The notes: generated by a model not told the origin, from the sequence alone. DNA of 64,000 bases from Hyphomicrobiales bacterium (GCA_900472395.1 UCHV01000010.1:83073-147072), one strand, 5' to 3'; numbered from the stretch's first letter, positions 17,137-26,732 are shown. Made by a program: numbers and translations.

Positions 17137-17152
17137 TTGACGTTTACGTAAA
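17137..17152. promoter_or_regulatory. LiuR-like (MerR family) operator
   Basis: TTGACGTTTACGTAAA is a near-perfect inverted repeat (TTkACGT-N2-ACGTmAA). It resembles the site of LiuR, the MerR-type regulator of branched-chain amino acid and fatty acid breakdown in proteobacteria (consensus recalled from memory). It lies 65 bases before the acyl-CoA dehydrogenase gene. Confidence 0.55.
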
Positions 17153-17217
17153 AAGCATATCGGGAGCGGACGCGCGGCTTTACCAATTGCAAGCGTGGCC
17201 AAAGAGGAGATATTTGC

Positions 17218-18999
17218 ATGTATAAGGCACCGGTCGAAGAGATCGCCTTCACGCTCAACCATGTTGCAGGTCTGTCGGCCGCGCTGGAGGACGGCAGGCT
17301 GGGGGATTTGAGTGGCGATCTTGTCGAAGCGATCCTTGCCGAGGCCGGCCGTTTCGCCGGCGAGGAAATTGCGCCGCTTGGCGATAGCGGCGACCGCGAA
17401 GGCGCCCGGCTTGTCGATGGCAAGGTGGTCACCCCGAAAGGCTGGCCGGCGCTTTACAAGGCATGGCGCGAGGGTGGCTGGAACGGCCTGACCGGGCCGG
17501 AAGAGTTCGGCGGGCAAGCGCTGCCGCATATGCTCAATGTCGCGGCGCTGGAAATGTGGAATGCCGCCTCCATGGCCTTTGCGCTTGCGCCGACGCTGAC
17601 AATGGGCGCCATCGAAGCCGTTTCGAAGCATGGCAGTGATGCGCTGAAACAGACGTTTCTGGAAAAGATGGTGTCCGGCGAATGGACCGGCACGATGAAC
17701 CTCACCGAGCCACATGCCGGATCCGATCTCGGTGTATTGAAAAGCCGGGCCGAGCGGGTGGGCGATGGCTCCTACCGCATTTTTGGTCAGAAGATTTTCA
17801 TCACCTGGGGCGAGCACGATGCCGCCGACAACATCATCCATCTCGTGCTTGCCCGCCTGCCCGATGCACCGGCTGGCACGCGTGGCATATCGCTGTTTCT
17901 CGTCCCGAAATTCCTGGTGAATGCAGATGGCTCGCTGGGTGACCGTAACGATCTGTTCTGCCATTCGCTGGAGCACAAACTCGGCATTCACGGATCCCCT
18001 ACCTGCACGATGATCTTTGGCGATGGCCGGTTCGGTGCTGAGAAGGGCGCGATCGGTTATCTGGTCGGTGAGGAGAACAAGGGGCTGGCCTGCATGTTCA
18101 CCATGATGAACAATGCCCGTCTCGCCGTTGGCATTCAGGGCGTGGCGATTGCCGAGGCCGCCACCCAGAAGGCGGTCGCCTATGCGAAGGAACGCACGCA
18201 GGGCAAGGCGCCGGACTGGTCCGGTTCCGGCATGTCGCCGATCATCGAACACCCCGATATCGCCCGCACGCTGCTCACCATGAAGGCGCTGACACAAGGT
18301 TCTCGCGCGATTTGTTACGCCTGCGCCCACGCCATCGATTTTTCGCATGCGAGCGAGGGAGAGGAGGCGAGGCACTGGACGGAACGCGCCGCGCTTCTGA
18401 CGCCGATCGCTAAATCCTTTTCTACCGATGCCGGTGTCGATGTCGCCTCTATGGGTATTCAAGTGCATGGCGGTATGGGTTTTATCGAGGAAACCGGCGC
18501 TGCCCGTTACCTGCGGGATGCGCGGATTGCGCCGATCTACGAAGGCACCAACGGTATTCAGGCGATCGATCTTGTAACGCGCAAACTGCCGCTATCGGAT
18601 GGTGGCGCGGTGCGCGGATTTATCGGCGAACTGAAGGCCGTGGCGGAAAAGCTCGGCGCATCCAATGATGCGGCTTTCGGCACTTCTGCGGACCGCTTGT
18701 CGTCGGCAATCGCCGATCTCGAAACCGCGACCGACTGGCTTCTGGAAACGCTGGCTGCGGGTCGTCAGCTCGAGGCGCTGGCGGGGGCAACGCCCTATCA
18801 GCGGCTGTTCGGATTGACGCTGACGGGCGCTTATCTCGCCACCGGCGCACTGGCAGCGGCCGGTGACGGGGATGGTGAAAAGCGCGTGACGCTGTGCCGG
18901 TTTGCTGCGGAAAACCTGCTGGCCGAAACGGCAGCGTTGAAGGATTCCGTGGTTGGTGGAGCGGCGAGTTTGCAGGCGGCGCGGGCGGTTTTGGGGTAG
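17218..18999 (+). CDS. Acyl-CoA dehydrogenase (long, DmdC-like type)
   Basis: This encodes 593 residues, about 200 longer than medium-chain enzymes and typical of the DmdC/FadE5-like group with an extra C-terminal domain. Flavin- and substrate-binding stretches are visible: MNLTEPHAGSDLG, FITWGEHDAADNIIHLVLAR, GIQVHGGMGFIEETGAARYL and IYEGTNGIQAIDL, in which Glu is the usual catalytic base. It introduces a 2,3-double bond in an acyl-CoA and passes electrons to ETF. DmdC itself acts on methylmercaptopropionyl-CoA, but many members act on ordinary acyl chains. Upstream is AGAGGAG. An enoyl-CoA hydratase follows, so the two do successive steps of beta-oxidation. Confidence 0.85.
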   Translation: MYKAPVEEIAFTLNHVAGLSAALEDGRLGDLSGDLVEAILAEAGRFAGEEIAPLGDSGDREGARLVDGKVVTPKGWPALYKAWREGGWNGLTGPEEFGGQALPHMLNVAALEMWNAASMAFALAPTLTMGAIEAVSKHGSDALKQTFLEKMVSGEWTGTMNLTEPHAGSDLGVLKSRAERVGDGSYRIFGQKIFITWGEHDAADNIIHLVLARLPDAPAGTRGISLFLVPKFLVNADGSLGDRNDLFCHSLEHKLGIHGSPTCTMIFGDGRFGAEKGAIGYLVGEENKGLACMFTMMNNARLAVGIQGVAIAEAATQKAVAYAKERTQGKAPDWSGSGMSPIIEHPDIARTLLTMKALTQGSRAICYACAHAIDFSHASEGEEARHWTERAALLTPIAKSFSTDAGVDVASMGIQVHGGMGFIEETGAARYLRDARIAPIYEGTNGIQAIDLVTRKLPLSDGGAVRGFIGELKAVAEKLGASNDAAFGTSADRLSSAIADLETATDWLLETLAAGRQLEALAGATPYQRLFGLTLTGAYLATGALAAAGDGDGEKRVTLCRFAAENLLAETAALKDSVVGGAASLQAARAVLG

Positions 19000-19011
19000 G
19001 GCTGCCTTCGG

Positions 19012-19147
19012 TCTCCCCCTGTGGGGGAGATGTCACCGAAAGGTGACAGAGGGGGGTATCGGAGGGAGCAGCAAGTGACACGATGGCGAAGTTTGCGCCG
19101 GTGTTACCCCCTCTGCCCTGCCGGGCATCTCCCCCACAAGGGGGAAG
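19012..19147. repeat. Rhizobial intergenic palindromic element (RIME-like)
   Basis: The ends are inverted copies: TCTCCCCCTGTGGGGGAGAT on the left and ATCTCCCCCACAAGGGGGAA on the right. A small internal hairpin GTCACC-GAAA-GGTGAC lies inside the left arm. Short mosaic elements with this CTCCCCC/GGGGGAG edge are scattered between genes in Rhizobiaceae. It lies between the two beta-oxidation genes and could fold in their mRNA and modulate expression of the second gene. Confidence 0.7.
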
Positions 19148-19215
19148 ATCGGCTGGGCGCACTCGCGCCAGCATGAAAAGAACCGTACAAATACCACCCG
19201 GAGGAGGAACCACCC

Positions 19216-19971
19216 ATGACCGACCATATCCTGATCGAGCGGCCTGAAACCTCGCCCGGTGTCCTCGTCATCCGCTTCAACCGGCCGGAAAAGAAAAACG
19301 CCATCACCTCGGTCATGTACCAGACCATGACGACGGCGCTGACCGAAGCGAACACCGACCCAGCCATCCGCGCCGTCGCCTTTCTCGGCACGGAAGGCTG
19401 CTTTTCCGCCGGCAACGACATGGCCGATTTCCTCACCTACGCCATGTCCGGTTCAAAGGAGCCGCCGGCCGGTGCCATCTTCATCAAGGCCTTGGCATTG
19501 TGTGAAAAGCCGATGGTTTCCGGTGTCGATGGTCTGGCGATCGGTATCGGCACCACTCTCAACATTCACTGCGACATGACGGTCGCCTCCAGCCGCAGCC
19601 TGTTCAAGACACCGTTCGTCGATCTGGCACTGGTGCCGGAAGCGGCCTCCAGCCTGCTTGCGCCAAAAATCATGGGGCATCAGCGCGCCTTCGCCATGCT
19701 GGTGGCTGGTGAAGGTTTTTCGGGAGATGCGGCCCATGCCGCCGGTCTGGTGTGGAAGGTGGTTGCGCCGGACGCGGTGGAAGCCGAAGCGCTGGCACTG
19801 GCTGCGTCACTTGCCGCCAAACCACCGCAGGCGCTGAAAATCGCCCGCGAACTGGTGCGCGGACCGCGCGAAGAGGTGCTGACCCGCATCGACGAGGAGC
19901 TTACTCATTTCACGGCACAACTGAAAAGCCCCGAAGCGCGCGCGGCGTTCGAGGCTTTCATGAAGCGATGA
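19216..19971 (+). CDS. Enoyl-CoA hydratase/isomerase family protein
   Basis: This encodes 251 residues with CGGAGGAGGAA upstream. The crotonase fold is clear: LVIRFNRPEKKNAITSVMYQ, the oxyanion-hole stretch GCFSAGNDMADFL, and DLALVPEAASSLLAPKIMG, where a Glu takes the catalytic position. It adds water to, or isomerises, the enoyl-CoA made by the preceding dehydrogenase. A RIME-like element separates it from that gene but they share direction and theme. Confidence 0.85.
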   Translation: MTDHILIERPETSPGVLVIRFNRPEKKNAITSVMYQTMTTALTEANTDPAIRAVAFLGTEGCFSAGNDMADFLTYAMSGSKEPPAGAIFIKALALCEKPMVSGVDGLAIGIGTTLNIHCDMTVASSRSLFKTPFVDLALVPEAASSLLAPKIMGHQRAFAMLVAGEGFSGDAAHAAGLVWKVVAPDAVEAEALALAASLAAKPPQALKIARELVRGPREEVLTRIDEELTHFTAQLKSPEARAAFEAFMKR

Positions 19972-19993
19972 TTTTTGAGCGTGCTGTCGAAAC

Positions 19994-21238
19994 CTACTTC
20001 GTCAGCAATGCCACCGTTTCCACATGTGTCGACCACAAAAACTGGTCGATCGGCGTCACCGACTTGATACGATAACCGGCATCGACCAGCATGCGCAGAT
20101 CACGGGCCAAGGTCAGCGGATTGCAGCTGACGGCGGCGATGGTCTTCACATTGGCGCGAACCAGTTCCGCCACCTGCGCTTCCGCACCCGCACGCGGCGG
20201 ATCGAACACAACGGCGTCGTAATGTTTGAGTTCCAGCGGGATCATCGGGCGGCGGAACAGGTCGCGTTTTTCCACCGTGACCGGCTTCAGCCCCTGCGTA
20301 TTGCGGGCGGCGTGATCCAGTGCCTTGATCGCCTTGTCGTCACCCTCGACCGCATGCACCTTGGTGGTCTTGGCTATGCGGAAGGTGAACGTGCCGGCAC
20401 CGGCAAACAGGTCCAGCACCTTTTTCGACTTGCCGACATGCTTTGCAACGATCTCGGACATCACCTCTTCGGCGCTCTTGGTGGCCTGTACGAAAGCGCC
20501 AGGCGGCGGCGAAACGCGCACGCCGGAAAATTCGATAATCGGCTTTTGCGGTTCTATCAGGATTTCGCCATTGACGGATACGCGGGCAATGCCCTTCAGC
20601 GTCAGCACGGTCTCGATGACCGAACGGCGCTGCTTGTCCTCCAGCTTCTTCAAGCCTTCGGCGGCGATATCCAGCCCCGACAGGGTTTCGAGAACCGAAA
20701 TGCGGAACGTATCGGCACCGATGGCGAGTGCACGTCCGATGGTGCGGATCGTCTCCAGCCGCGCCACGATGCCGGGCGCGGCGATGGGACATTCCACGAT
20801 AGAGACGATGTGGTGGGTTTCCTCCCGGTTGAAGCCGAGCAGGAATTCCTTCTCGGTGTTGCGAGCGGAAAACACAGTGCGGCGGCGCTCACCGGGCTTG
20901 GCCGGAATGGTCTCGGCCACCTCGGGCGTCAAACCCTTGGATTTCAGCGCATCGACAACCAGCTGGCGCTTGAACGCCAGATAAGGCGCTTCAGCCAGAT
21001 GCTGCAGCGAACAGCCGCCACAGGCGTCGCTGTCCGGGCCAAAGTGACGACAGACCGGCTCGATGCGATCCGGCGAAGGCGCGCCGGTCGACATGACGGT
21101 GCCATGGTCGCCATTGCGGGCGATCGCCAGCGTTTCACCCGGCAGCGCATAAGGCACATAGACCGGGCCGTCCTCGCCATTGGCGATGCCATGGCCCTGC
21201 GCGCCGATGCGATTGATGGTGACGGTGACCGTGCTCAT
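19994..21238 (-). CDS. RlmD/TrmA-type RNA (uracil-C5) methyltransferase
   Basis: This encodes 414 residues. The N-terminus is a TRAM-like RNA-binding domain (RIGAQGHGIANGEDGPVYVP). Four Cys for a 4Fe-4S cluster are visible in CRHFGPDSDACGGCSLQ and IVECPIAAP. The SAM domain has LDLFAGAGTFTFRIA and VVFDPPRAGAEAQV, and the catalytic Cys is in VSCNPLTLARDL. It methylates a uracil in ribosomal or transfer RNA; which one cannot be told here. Its start overlaps the TlyA stop by 4 bases. Confidence 0.85.
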   Translation of the reverse strand: MSTVTVTINRIGAQGHGIANGEDGPVYVPYALPGETLAIARNGDHGTVMSTGAPSPDRIEPVCRHFGPDSDACGGCSLQHLAEAPYLAFKRQLVVDALKSKGLTPEVAETIPAKPGERRRTVFSARNTEKEFLLGFNREETHHIVSIVECPIAAPGIVARLETIRTIGRALAIGADTFRISVLETLSGLDIAAEGLKKLEDKQRRSVIETVLTLKGIARVSVNGEILIEPQKPIIEFSGVRVSPPPGAFVQATKSAEEVMSEIVAKHVGKSKKVLDLFAGAGTFTFRIAKTTKVHAVEGDDKAIKALDHAARNTQGLKPVTVEKRDLFRRPMIPLELKHYDAVVFDPPRAGAEAQVAELVRANVKTIAAVSCNPLTLARDLRMLVDAGYRIKSVTPIDQFLWSTHVETVALLTK

Positions 21239-22071
21239 TCGTCGCCGTCCTCGTCATCCATATCGGCAGCGTTGAGGTCTTCGTCGTCCCTTTCGCTACG
21301 CTGATACGGCTCCGCATCCTCGGGCTTCTTGCCGGCCAGCAAAAATTCCTTGTTGCCGTCGCCGCCATCGATGGGCGAGGGGATGAGGCCAAGGCTCTCC
21401 CACTCCATGTCCTCGACAAGCCAGCGTTCCAGCTCGGCGGCCACATCCGGTGCCGTTTCCGGCTCCTTCAGAAGGCCGGCCTTGCTGATCGCATCACGGC
21501 CCGCTTCGAACTGCGGCTTCACAAGCAGTACGCAGAGCGCGCCGGGTTCGGCCTGTTCAAGTGCGGGGGCCAGAGCGAGCTTCAGAGAAATGAACGAGAC
21601 GTCCGAAACGATGAAGGTGATCGGCCGGTCTTCGTAATCGTCCGGCTCAAGATAACGGGCGTTGAGGCCTTCGATATTTGTGACGCGTTCGTCATCGATC
21701 AGGCGCTGGTGCATCTGCCCGTGGCCGACATCGATGGATGTGACGTGTTCGGCACCGCGCATGACCAGCACTTCGGTAAAGCCGCCGGTGGAGGCGCCGA
21801 TATCGAGGCATTCATGGCCGGTCGGATCGAGCTTGAAATGGTCGAGGCCCGCGGCAAGTTTCAGCGCCGCGCGGGAAACATAATCCTGCGCGGGGTCGTC
21901 GATGGTCACGGTCACGTCGGGCTTGAAAGTCAGGCTCGGTTTGGTGACGGTGCGGCCGTTGACGGTGACGGTTCCGCGGCTGATCGCATCGCGCGCGCGC
22001 GCGCGGCTTGCCACGAGATTGAGCGAGACCAGAAGCTGGTCGAGACGTTGGGGTTCGGTGGATTTGGACAT
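21235..22071 (-). CDS. tlyA: TlyA family rRNA (cytidine-2'-O)-methyltransferase
   Basis: This encodes 278 residues from the ATG at 22071; longer upstream frames lack support. An S4 RNA-binding domain (RLDQLLVSLNLVASRARARD, about 5-65) is followed by an FtsJ-type SAM domain: CLDIGASTGGFTEVLV, FIVSDVSFISLKLALAPAL and LLVKPQFEAG, which contain the K-D-K-type catalytic residues. TlyA methylates cytidines of 16S and 23S rRNA; in some bacteria it is called a hemolysin, which is a misnomer. It is coupled to the RlmD-like gene, making a two-gene RNA-modification operon. Confidence 0.85.
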   Translation of the reverse strand: MSKSTEPQRLDQLLVSLNLVASRARARDAISRGTVTVNGRTVTKPSLTFKPDVTVTIDDPAQDYVSRAALKLAAGLDHFKLDPTGHECLDIGASTGGFTEVLVMRGAEHVTSIDVGHGQMHQRLIDDERVTNIEGLNARYLEPDDYEDRPITFIVSDVSFISLKLALAPALEQAEPGALCVLLVKPQFEAGRDAISKAGLLKEPETAPDVAAELERWLVEDMEWESLGLIPSPIDGGDGNKEFLLAGKKPEDAEPYQRSERDDEDLNAADMDDEDGDE

Positions 22072-22246
22072 GGGCCTGTCAATGACGTTTGTCGGGCGTG
22101 AGCGCAAGTCATACATGGCAACATGTCCATGACAAATGTTTACCCGTAACGACGTGGATTTCGGAAACACTATATTAAAGATCATGGTGCTTTGTCTCGT
22201 TAAGCCACAATTCGATTACGACTCTGTTTTTTCACGAGCGCGACCC

Positions 22247-24241
22247 ATGTTGAAAAACCTGTCCATCAGCAAAAAGATCATCGTTACTTTCGTGGCGGTG
22301 ATGTCCGCCTGCTTCATCGCTTCCGCCGGAGTTTACTGGCAGACGCTCAAGTCCAATGCCGCCGCCGAAGTGCAGGCTTCCGCCCAGACGATTGTCGTCG
22401 GCGCCGACAATGCTGTCGAAGCCATGCTGGAACAGGTCGTTTATCAGCGGGATTATCTGCTTGGCGGCGCGGAAGCTTCCGCATCCGCAGCGCTTGCCAC
22501 GCGTGCGAAAATGACAAAGGCGCTTGAGGAAACTCGAGCGGCGGCTGGCGGCCGAGCCGATCTTCTCGCCTCCATCGATACACTGGAAGCAGCGGCAAAA
22601 GCGGTGAATACGCAGCTCATCGATCCGCAGCTTGCTGCCGCCAAGGCGGGCCAGCAGATCACGCGCGGCCAAGGCGAAAAATCGCTCGATACCTTCCGCA
22701 CCGCCGCGGCATCGCTGAAGCAGCAGGCCGAATCGCTGTATGACAGCCTCGCCGGCGCGCAGCGCGCTGCCAGCACCAATATTTTGTGGACGCTGGTGAT
22801 CGCCGGCGCAATCGCAGGCGCATTGGCGCTCGGCCTCATCTGGCTGCTGTGCAACGCCATCGTCAACCCGATCGTGGGAATGACCCGCACCATGACGGCG
22901 CTGGCCGGCGGCAATAACGATATCGAAGTCCCGGCGCTCGACCGTGGCGACGAGGTGGGCCACATGGCGCAGGCGGTTGCCGTGTTCAAGGATGCGGCCA
23001 TCGAGAAGCAGCGCCTGGAGCGTGAAAACGATCTCACCCGCGCCCGTGCGGAAACCGAACGCCGCGCCAATGACGAGCAGAAGGCGCATGACGCCGCCGA
23101 TGTGGAGTTCGCCATCGACGGTCTTGCCACCGGCCTTTCCAAGCTGGCCGAAGGCGATGTCGCCTACCGTATCAACGAAGCCTTTGTCGGTCGTCTTGAC
23201 CGCCTGCGCATCGATTTCAACACCGCGCTTGCCACGCTGCAGACAACGTTGACGCTTGTTGGCGATAACGCTTCGGCCATTCATGCCAATGCAGACGAAA
23301 TTCGTTCTGCAACCGACGATCTGGCCAAGCGCACCGAACAGCAAGCCGCGGCCGTCGAACAGACCGCCGCTGCGGTCGAGCAAGTCACGACCACCGTCAA
23401 GGATGCAGCCGCCCGTGCGGAAGATGTCGGCCAGCGGGTGGAGCGCACCCGCGCCGGTGCTGAAAAGTCCGGCGAGGTTGTTCGCCGCGCCGTTTCCGCC
23501 ATGGAAGGCATTTCGCATTCCAGCCACGAAATCACCAAAATCATCGACGTGATCGACGATATCGCCTTCCAGACCAATCTTCTGGCGCTGAACGCCGGCG
23601 TGGAAGCTGCGCGTGCGGGCGAAGCGGGCAAGGGCTTTGCCGTTGTCGCACAGGAAGTGCGCGAACTGGCGCAGCGTTCCGCCAATGCCGCCAAGGATAT
23701 CAAGACGCTGATCACCACCTCCACCAATCAGGTGGATGCCGGCGTGGCGTTGGTGGGTGAAACCGGCAAGGCACTGCAGGCGATCGTTGAGGAAGTGCGC
23801 GAAATCAACGAACACATTCGCGCCATCGTGGTTTCCACGCGCGAACAATCGACAGGCCTGCAGGAAATCAACAATGCGGTCGGCACGATGGACCGCAACA
23901 CCCAGCAGAACGCTGCGATGGTGGAAGAGCAGACGGCCACCAGCCATACGCTGGCAGGTGAAGCCAATACGCTGAACGAGTTGTTGAAACAGTTCAATCT
24001 CGGCAAGGACGCCAACTTTGTCGGCAGCCGCTCGGGTTTCATCATCCCGCCTACGCCGACCGCTGCCGCTCCGCAATTCGCGCCCATCAGCCGTCCGGCC
24101 AAGGCACCGAAGGTGCGCATGGCAGCGGAAGAAAAACCGCGCCGCTCACCTGCTGCAGCACTTCACAACCAGTTGGCGCGCGCATTCGAACCCGCGCCGG
24201 CAAGCCCGGCAGCGTCTCGGGACAATTGGGAAGAGTTCTGA
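22247..24241 (+). CDS. Methyl-accepting chemotaxis protein
   Basis: This encodes 664 residues. I place the start at 22247 ([10 protein letters not shown]), typical for MCPs. Membrane segments lie at about 10-32 and 180-204, enclosing a helical periplasmic sensor domain of about 150 residues, followed by HAMP. The cytoplasmic hairpin tip reads [20 protein letters not shown] then [20 protein letters not shown]. The protein ends in NWEEF, a CheR/CheB-tethering pentapeptide of the NWETF type, marking it as a high-abundance-type receptor that recruits the adaptation enzymes. The ligand is unknown. Confidence 0.9.
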   Translation: MLKNLSISKKIIVTFVAVMSACFIASAGVYWQTLKSNAAAEVQASAQTIVVGADNAVEAMLEQVVYQRDYLLGGAEASASAALATRAKMTKALEETRAAAGGRADLLASIDTLEAAAKAVNTQLIDPQLAAAKAGQQITRGQGEKSLDTFRTAAASLKQQAESLYDSLAGAQRAASTNILWTLVIAGAIAGALALGLIWLLCNAIVNPIVGMTRTMTALAGGNNDIEVPALDRGDEVGHMAQAVAVFKDAAIEKQRLERENDLTRARAETERRANDEQKAHDAADVEFAIDGLATGLSKLAEGDVAYRINEAFVGRLDRLRIDFNTALATLQTTLTLVGDNASAIHANADEIRSATDDLAKRTEQQAAAVEQTAAAVEQVTTTVKDAAARAEDVGQRVERTRAGAEKSGEVVRRAVSAMEGISHSSHEITKIIDVIDDIAFQTNLLALNAGVEAARAGEAGKGFAVVAQEVRELAQRSANAAKDIKTLITTSTNQVDAGVALVGETGKALQAIVEEVREINEHIRAIVVSTREQSTGLQEINNAVGTMDRNTQQNAAMVEEQTATSHTLAGEANTLNELLKQFNLGKDANFVGSRSGFIIPPTPTAAAPQFAPISRPAKAPKVRMAAEEKPRRSPAAALHNQLARAFEPAPASPAASRDNWEEF

Positions 24242-24265
24242 GCCTGTTCGATCCTGATGTTTTCG

Positions 24266-24295
24266 AAGGGCGAGGCCATTGGTCTCGCCCTTTTT
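24266..24295 (+). terminator. Intrinsic terminator after the chemoreceptor gene
   Basis: A GC-rich stem with AAGGGCGAG paired to CTCGCCCTT is followed by a run of T. It can also serve the convergent ubiV gene, which ends at 24321. Confidence 0.8.
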
Positions 24296-24320
24296 CTTTG
24301 TGCAGCCGAATGCCTTTCCG

Positions 24321-25250
24321 TCAGGAGGCCTGCAAGTTCCTTGCCCGTGCCACCCAAGCCGCGCCCTCGCGTGCATGATGGAACCCGTTCGAGAGCGGTG
24401 CCGCCGGATAGAGCTTCTGCAGGCTTGCAATCGCCTCACTTGCCTCCATCGCACCATCCAGCACGGAGCGATAAAGCCTCGCCACTGCCACCATGTCGCA
24501 ATCCTGTGGTGACAGGCGGAAGGAGCGTATGCCGGCAGCGACAAGATCATCGAGTTCGCCCAACAGCGACTGACAGGCATGCGATACCGTCTGCACGCCG
24601 TTCAGCGTCAGGAATGACTGCCGATCCAGCGTCTTGACCGGCAGTCCATCCGGCTCCTCGCCACACACGAACTGGCAGTTGTCCTTGATGCGCCCCTTGG
24701 AGCGTGCATGCGCACAGCGTGCTGAAATGGCAAGCGGCATGCGGCCGAAGGCGAAGACCTCGAAATCGATCTCGGGACAGCTGCCGACGATGTCCTCGAC
24801 CGAAGCAAACGGCAGCTCCGGCGGCAGGCAGATCGTTTTGGCGCCACGGGCCGCCAGCAATCGCGCGGTCGGCGCATTATAGACATTGATCAGCGGGCTG
24901 ATCGTATGTGGTTTGCCCTTCAGTACGGCCAGTGCCGAAAGATCGTTGGCCTCCAGCATGTGGAGGCTCTCGGCGGCCATTTCGCGGATCTGCTTGCTTT
25001 CGCGAGCAAGCGTTACCAGCGAGAGGGTCGAGAACACTACTTCCTTGCCCGCCCCTTCCAGCCTCTCCACCACGTCGGCCAGATGCGGCTCGATGAAGTG
25101 CTGGCGTTTGGAACAGACGGTTTCACCGATCAGCACACGCTCGACAGGAGCCTCATCGGCAATGCGGAAATGGAAATCGCGCCACTTGTCGGCGTCCCAC
25201 AGGTAATAGACCGGGCCAAGTGTCAGGCCCGGGCGTTTCGTCTCTGTCAT
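24321..25250 (-). CDS. ubiV: UbiV, O2-independent ubiquinone hydroxylase subunit
   Basis: This encodes 309 residues of the peptidase U32 fold. The Cys set for a 4Fe-4S cluster matches UbiV: ETVCSKRQ near residue 47, then ARCAHARSKGRIKDNCQFVC. UbiV works with UbiU as a heterodimer that hydroxylates the ubiquinone ring without oxygen, using prephenate as oxygen donor in E. coli. It lies 4 bases downstream of ubiU and is the last gene of the ubiTUV operon. Annotations as a protease would be wrong. Confidence 0.88.
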   Translation of the reverse strand: MTETKRPGLTLGPVYYLWDADKWRDFHFRIADEAPVERVLIGETVCSKRQHFIEPHLADVVERLEGAGKEVVFSTLSLVTLARESKQIREMAAESLHMLEANDLSALAVLKGKPHTISPLINVYNAPTARLLAARGAKTICLPPELPFASVEDIVGSCPEIDFEVFAFGRMPLAISARCAHARSKGRIKDNCQFVCGEEPDGLPVKTLDRQSFLTLNGVQTVSHACQSLLGELDDLVAAGIRSFRLSPQDCDMVAVARLYRSVLDGAMEASEAIASLQKLYPAAPLSNGFHHAREGAAWVARARNLQAS

Positions 25251-25254
25251 CGTC

Positions 25255-26232
25255 TTATCTCCAGCGTTTTTCGTAGGCGCCGGACGTGGTCTTCTGTCCC
25301 TCGCTCATGCTCTGCAGGCGTGCCAGCAGCGCGCCGCGCCTTTCCGGGGGACTGTTTACGGCAGCTTTCATGGTTTTCACCACTTCGGCCACATAAGCCT
25401 TGCCGCGCTGGCGTCCTTCAATCTTCAGGGCGCTGACGCCGGCGGCTTTCAGCGCCTCCAGTTCGCCCATCACATCCAGCGAGACCGGATCCTCGAAGGC
25501 ATAACCATTCGTGTCGGCGATATCGAAACGGCCCTTACACAGTGTCGGGTAACCGGCAGCCTCTCCCTCGGGAAAGCGGTTGATGGTGAAGTCACCCAGT
25601 TCCGACACCAGTTCGCGGCCATCCTTGCGGTAGCGCACATGGCTTGCGGGCGAACAGACGCCGTTCATGTTGGGCGATTTGCCGGTGGCGTAGGAGGAGA
25701 GCGAACAGCGCCCCTCGGCCATCACGCACAGGCCGCCGAAGACAAACACTTCCATTTCGCAGCGGATGGATTTGCCGATGCGGGCAATGTCGGCAATTGT
25801 CAGCGTGCGCGGCAGCACCACACGCTTTGCATTGAATGTGTCGACGAGAAAATTGATCGCATCCGGGTTGGAGGCCGAGGCCTGAACCGAAACATGCAGT
25901 CGTTGCTGCGGATATTTTTCGGCCACATGCGCCATCAGGCCGAAATCGGCGAGGATCAGCGCATCGGCCCCACAGGCGATGGCGTCGGCGGCGCCCTGAT
26001 ACCAGATCTGTTCGCTGCCTGCGCGCATAAAGGTGTTGAGCGCCACAAAGGTCTCGCAACCTTTCCTTTTGGCATAGGCAATGGCCTCCTTCAGCTCCTC
26101 GCGCGAAAAATTGAGGCCCGGAAAATTGCGGGCGTTGGTTTCATCGCGAAAGCCGCAATAAACGGCATCGGCGCCGGCATCCACGGCTTCGTGGAAGGCA
26201 GCCGGCGTACCGGCGGGACAGATCAGTTCCAT
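25255..26232 (-). CDS. ubiU: UbiU, O2-independent ubiquinone hydroxylase subunit
   Basis: This encodes 325 residues, close to E. coli UbiU. The N-terminus MELICPAGTPAAFHEAVDAG and VYCGFRDETNARNFPGLNFS are typical of the family. Four Cys are placed as expected: GGLCVMAEGRCSLSSYATGK, NGVCSPASH and PTLCKGRF. With UbiV it forms the iron-sulfur hydroxylase of anaerobic ubiquinone synthesis. Its start overlaps the end of ubiT by 10 bases. Confidence 0.9.
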   Translation of the reverse strand: MELICPAGTPAAFHEAVDAGADAVYCGFRDETNARNFPGLNFSREELKEAIAYAKRKGCETFVALNTFMRAGSEQIWYQGAADAIACGADALILADFGLMAHVAEKYPQQRLHVSVQASASNPDAINFLVDTFNAKRVVLPRTLTIADIARIGKSIRCEMEVFVFGGLCVMAEGRCSLSSYATGKSPNMNGVCSPASHVRYRKDGRELVSELGDFTINRFPEGEAAGYPTLCKGRFDIADTNGYAFEDPVSLDVMGELEALKAAGVSALKIEGRQRGKAYVAEVVKTMKAAVNSPPERRGALLARLQSMSEGQKTTSGAYEKRWR

Positions 26233-26732
26233 GATGCGGCTTCTCCCCGAAGAGCGCGGTTACGGATTTCGCCGATGACCCGGCCGGCAATCGGTGCAAA
26301 CGGCCCGGCAAGCCGGGCGAGATCCTTTGAAAGGTCGATATTGCTGGCATCGAGCGCGTTTCGCATGGCAAGCATCGCCTCCATGTCGCCGGTTACCGAA
26401 AGATCGCGCGAAAAGAACAGGGCATCGGCGTCGCAACGCCCTTCCATCAGCGCCAGCAGCATGAACAGCGGCGCTTCCGTCACCGCATCGGCAATGACAT
26501 CTGTGGTTTTGCGGGAGACCGAAATGCTTTCTTTTGCCGGCTCAACGACAAATGAAAGCGGCACATCGGTCGGCAGGAAGGCAAAACGTTTGGTCCGGTG
26601 CTCGCCCAGCCGCTCGAAAAGCCCCGGATGTGCAGTGCCGATGCGCTTGAACATCAAGCGGCACGCACGCTCGATGACGGCAAGCGGAACGGCGTTGAGA
26701 GGACTGGTGAGGAGGGGAGGGATAAGCTGCAT
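26223..26732 (-). CDS. ubiT: UbiT, SCP2-domain accessory factor of anaerobic ubiquinone synthesis
   Basis: This encodes 169 residues if started at the ATG 26732; an ATG at 26756 would give 177. The shorter form is preferred because the FNR-like box at 26793-26806 would place transcription start near 26758. The sequence has the SCP2 lipid-binding pattern: PLLTSPLNAVPLAVIERACR, then DALFFSRDLSVTGDMEAMLA. UbiT binds quinone precursors and is needed only without oxygen. It is first in the ubiT-ubiU-ubiV operon. Confidence 0.85.
   Translation of the reverse strand: MQLIPPLLTSPLNAVPLAVIERACRLMFKRIGTAHPGLFERLGEHRTKRFAFLPTDVPLSFVVEPAKESISVSRKTTDVIADAVTEAPLFMLLALMEGRCDADALFFSRDLSVTGDMEAMLAMRNALDASNIDLSKDLARLAGPFAPIAGRVIGEIRNRALRGEAASWN

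Noticed and set aside
22232..24076. A 614-codon open frame antisense to the chemoreceptor gene
   Set aside because: The plus strand has a complete methyl-accepting protein with signature motifs; the antisense product has no recognisable features.
24321..26232. Reading the two U32-fold proteins as collagenase-like peptidases
   Set aside because: The cluster Cys pattern and the linkage with an SCP2-domain gene, ubiD and ubiX identify UbiU and UbiV.
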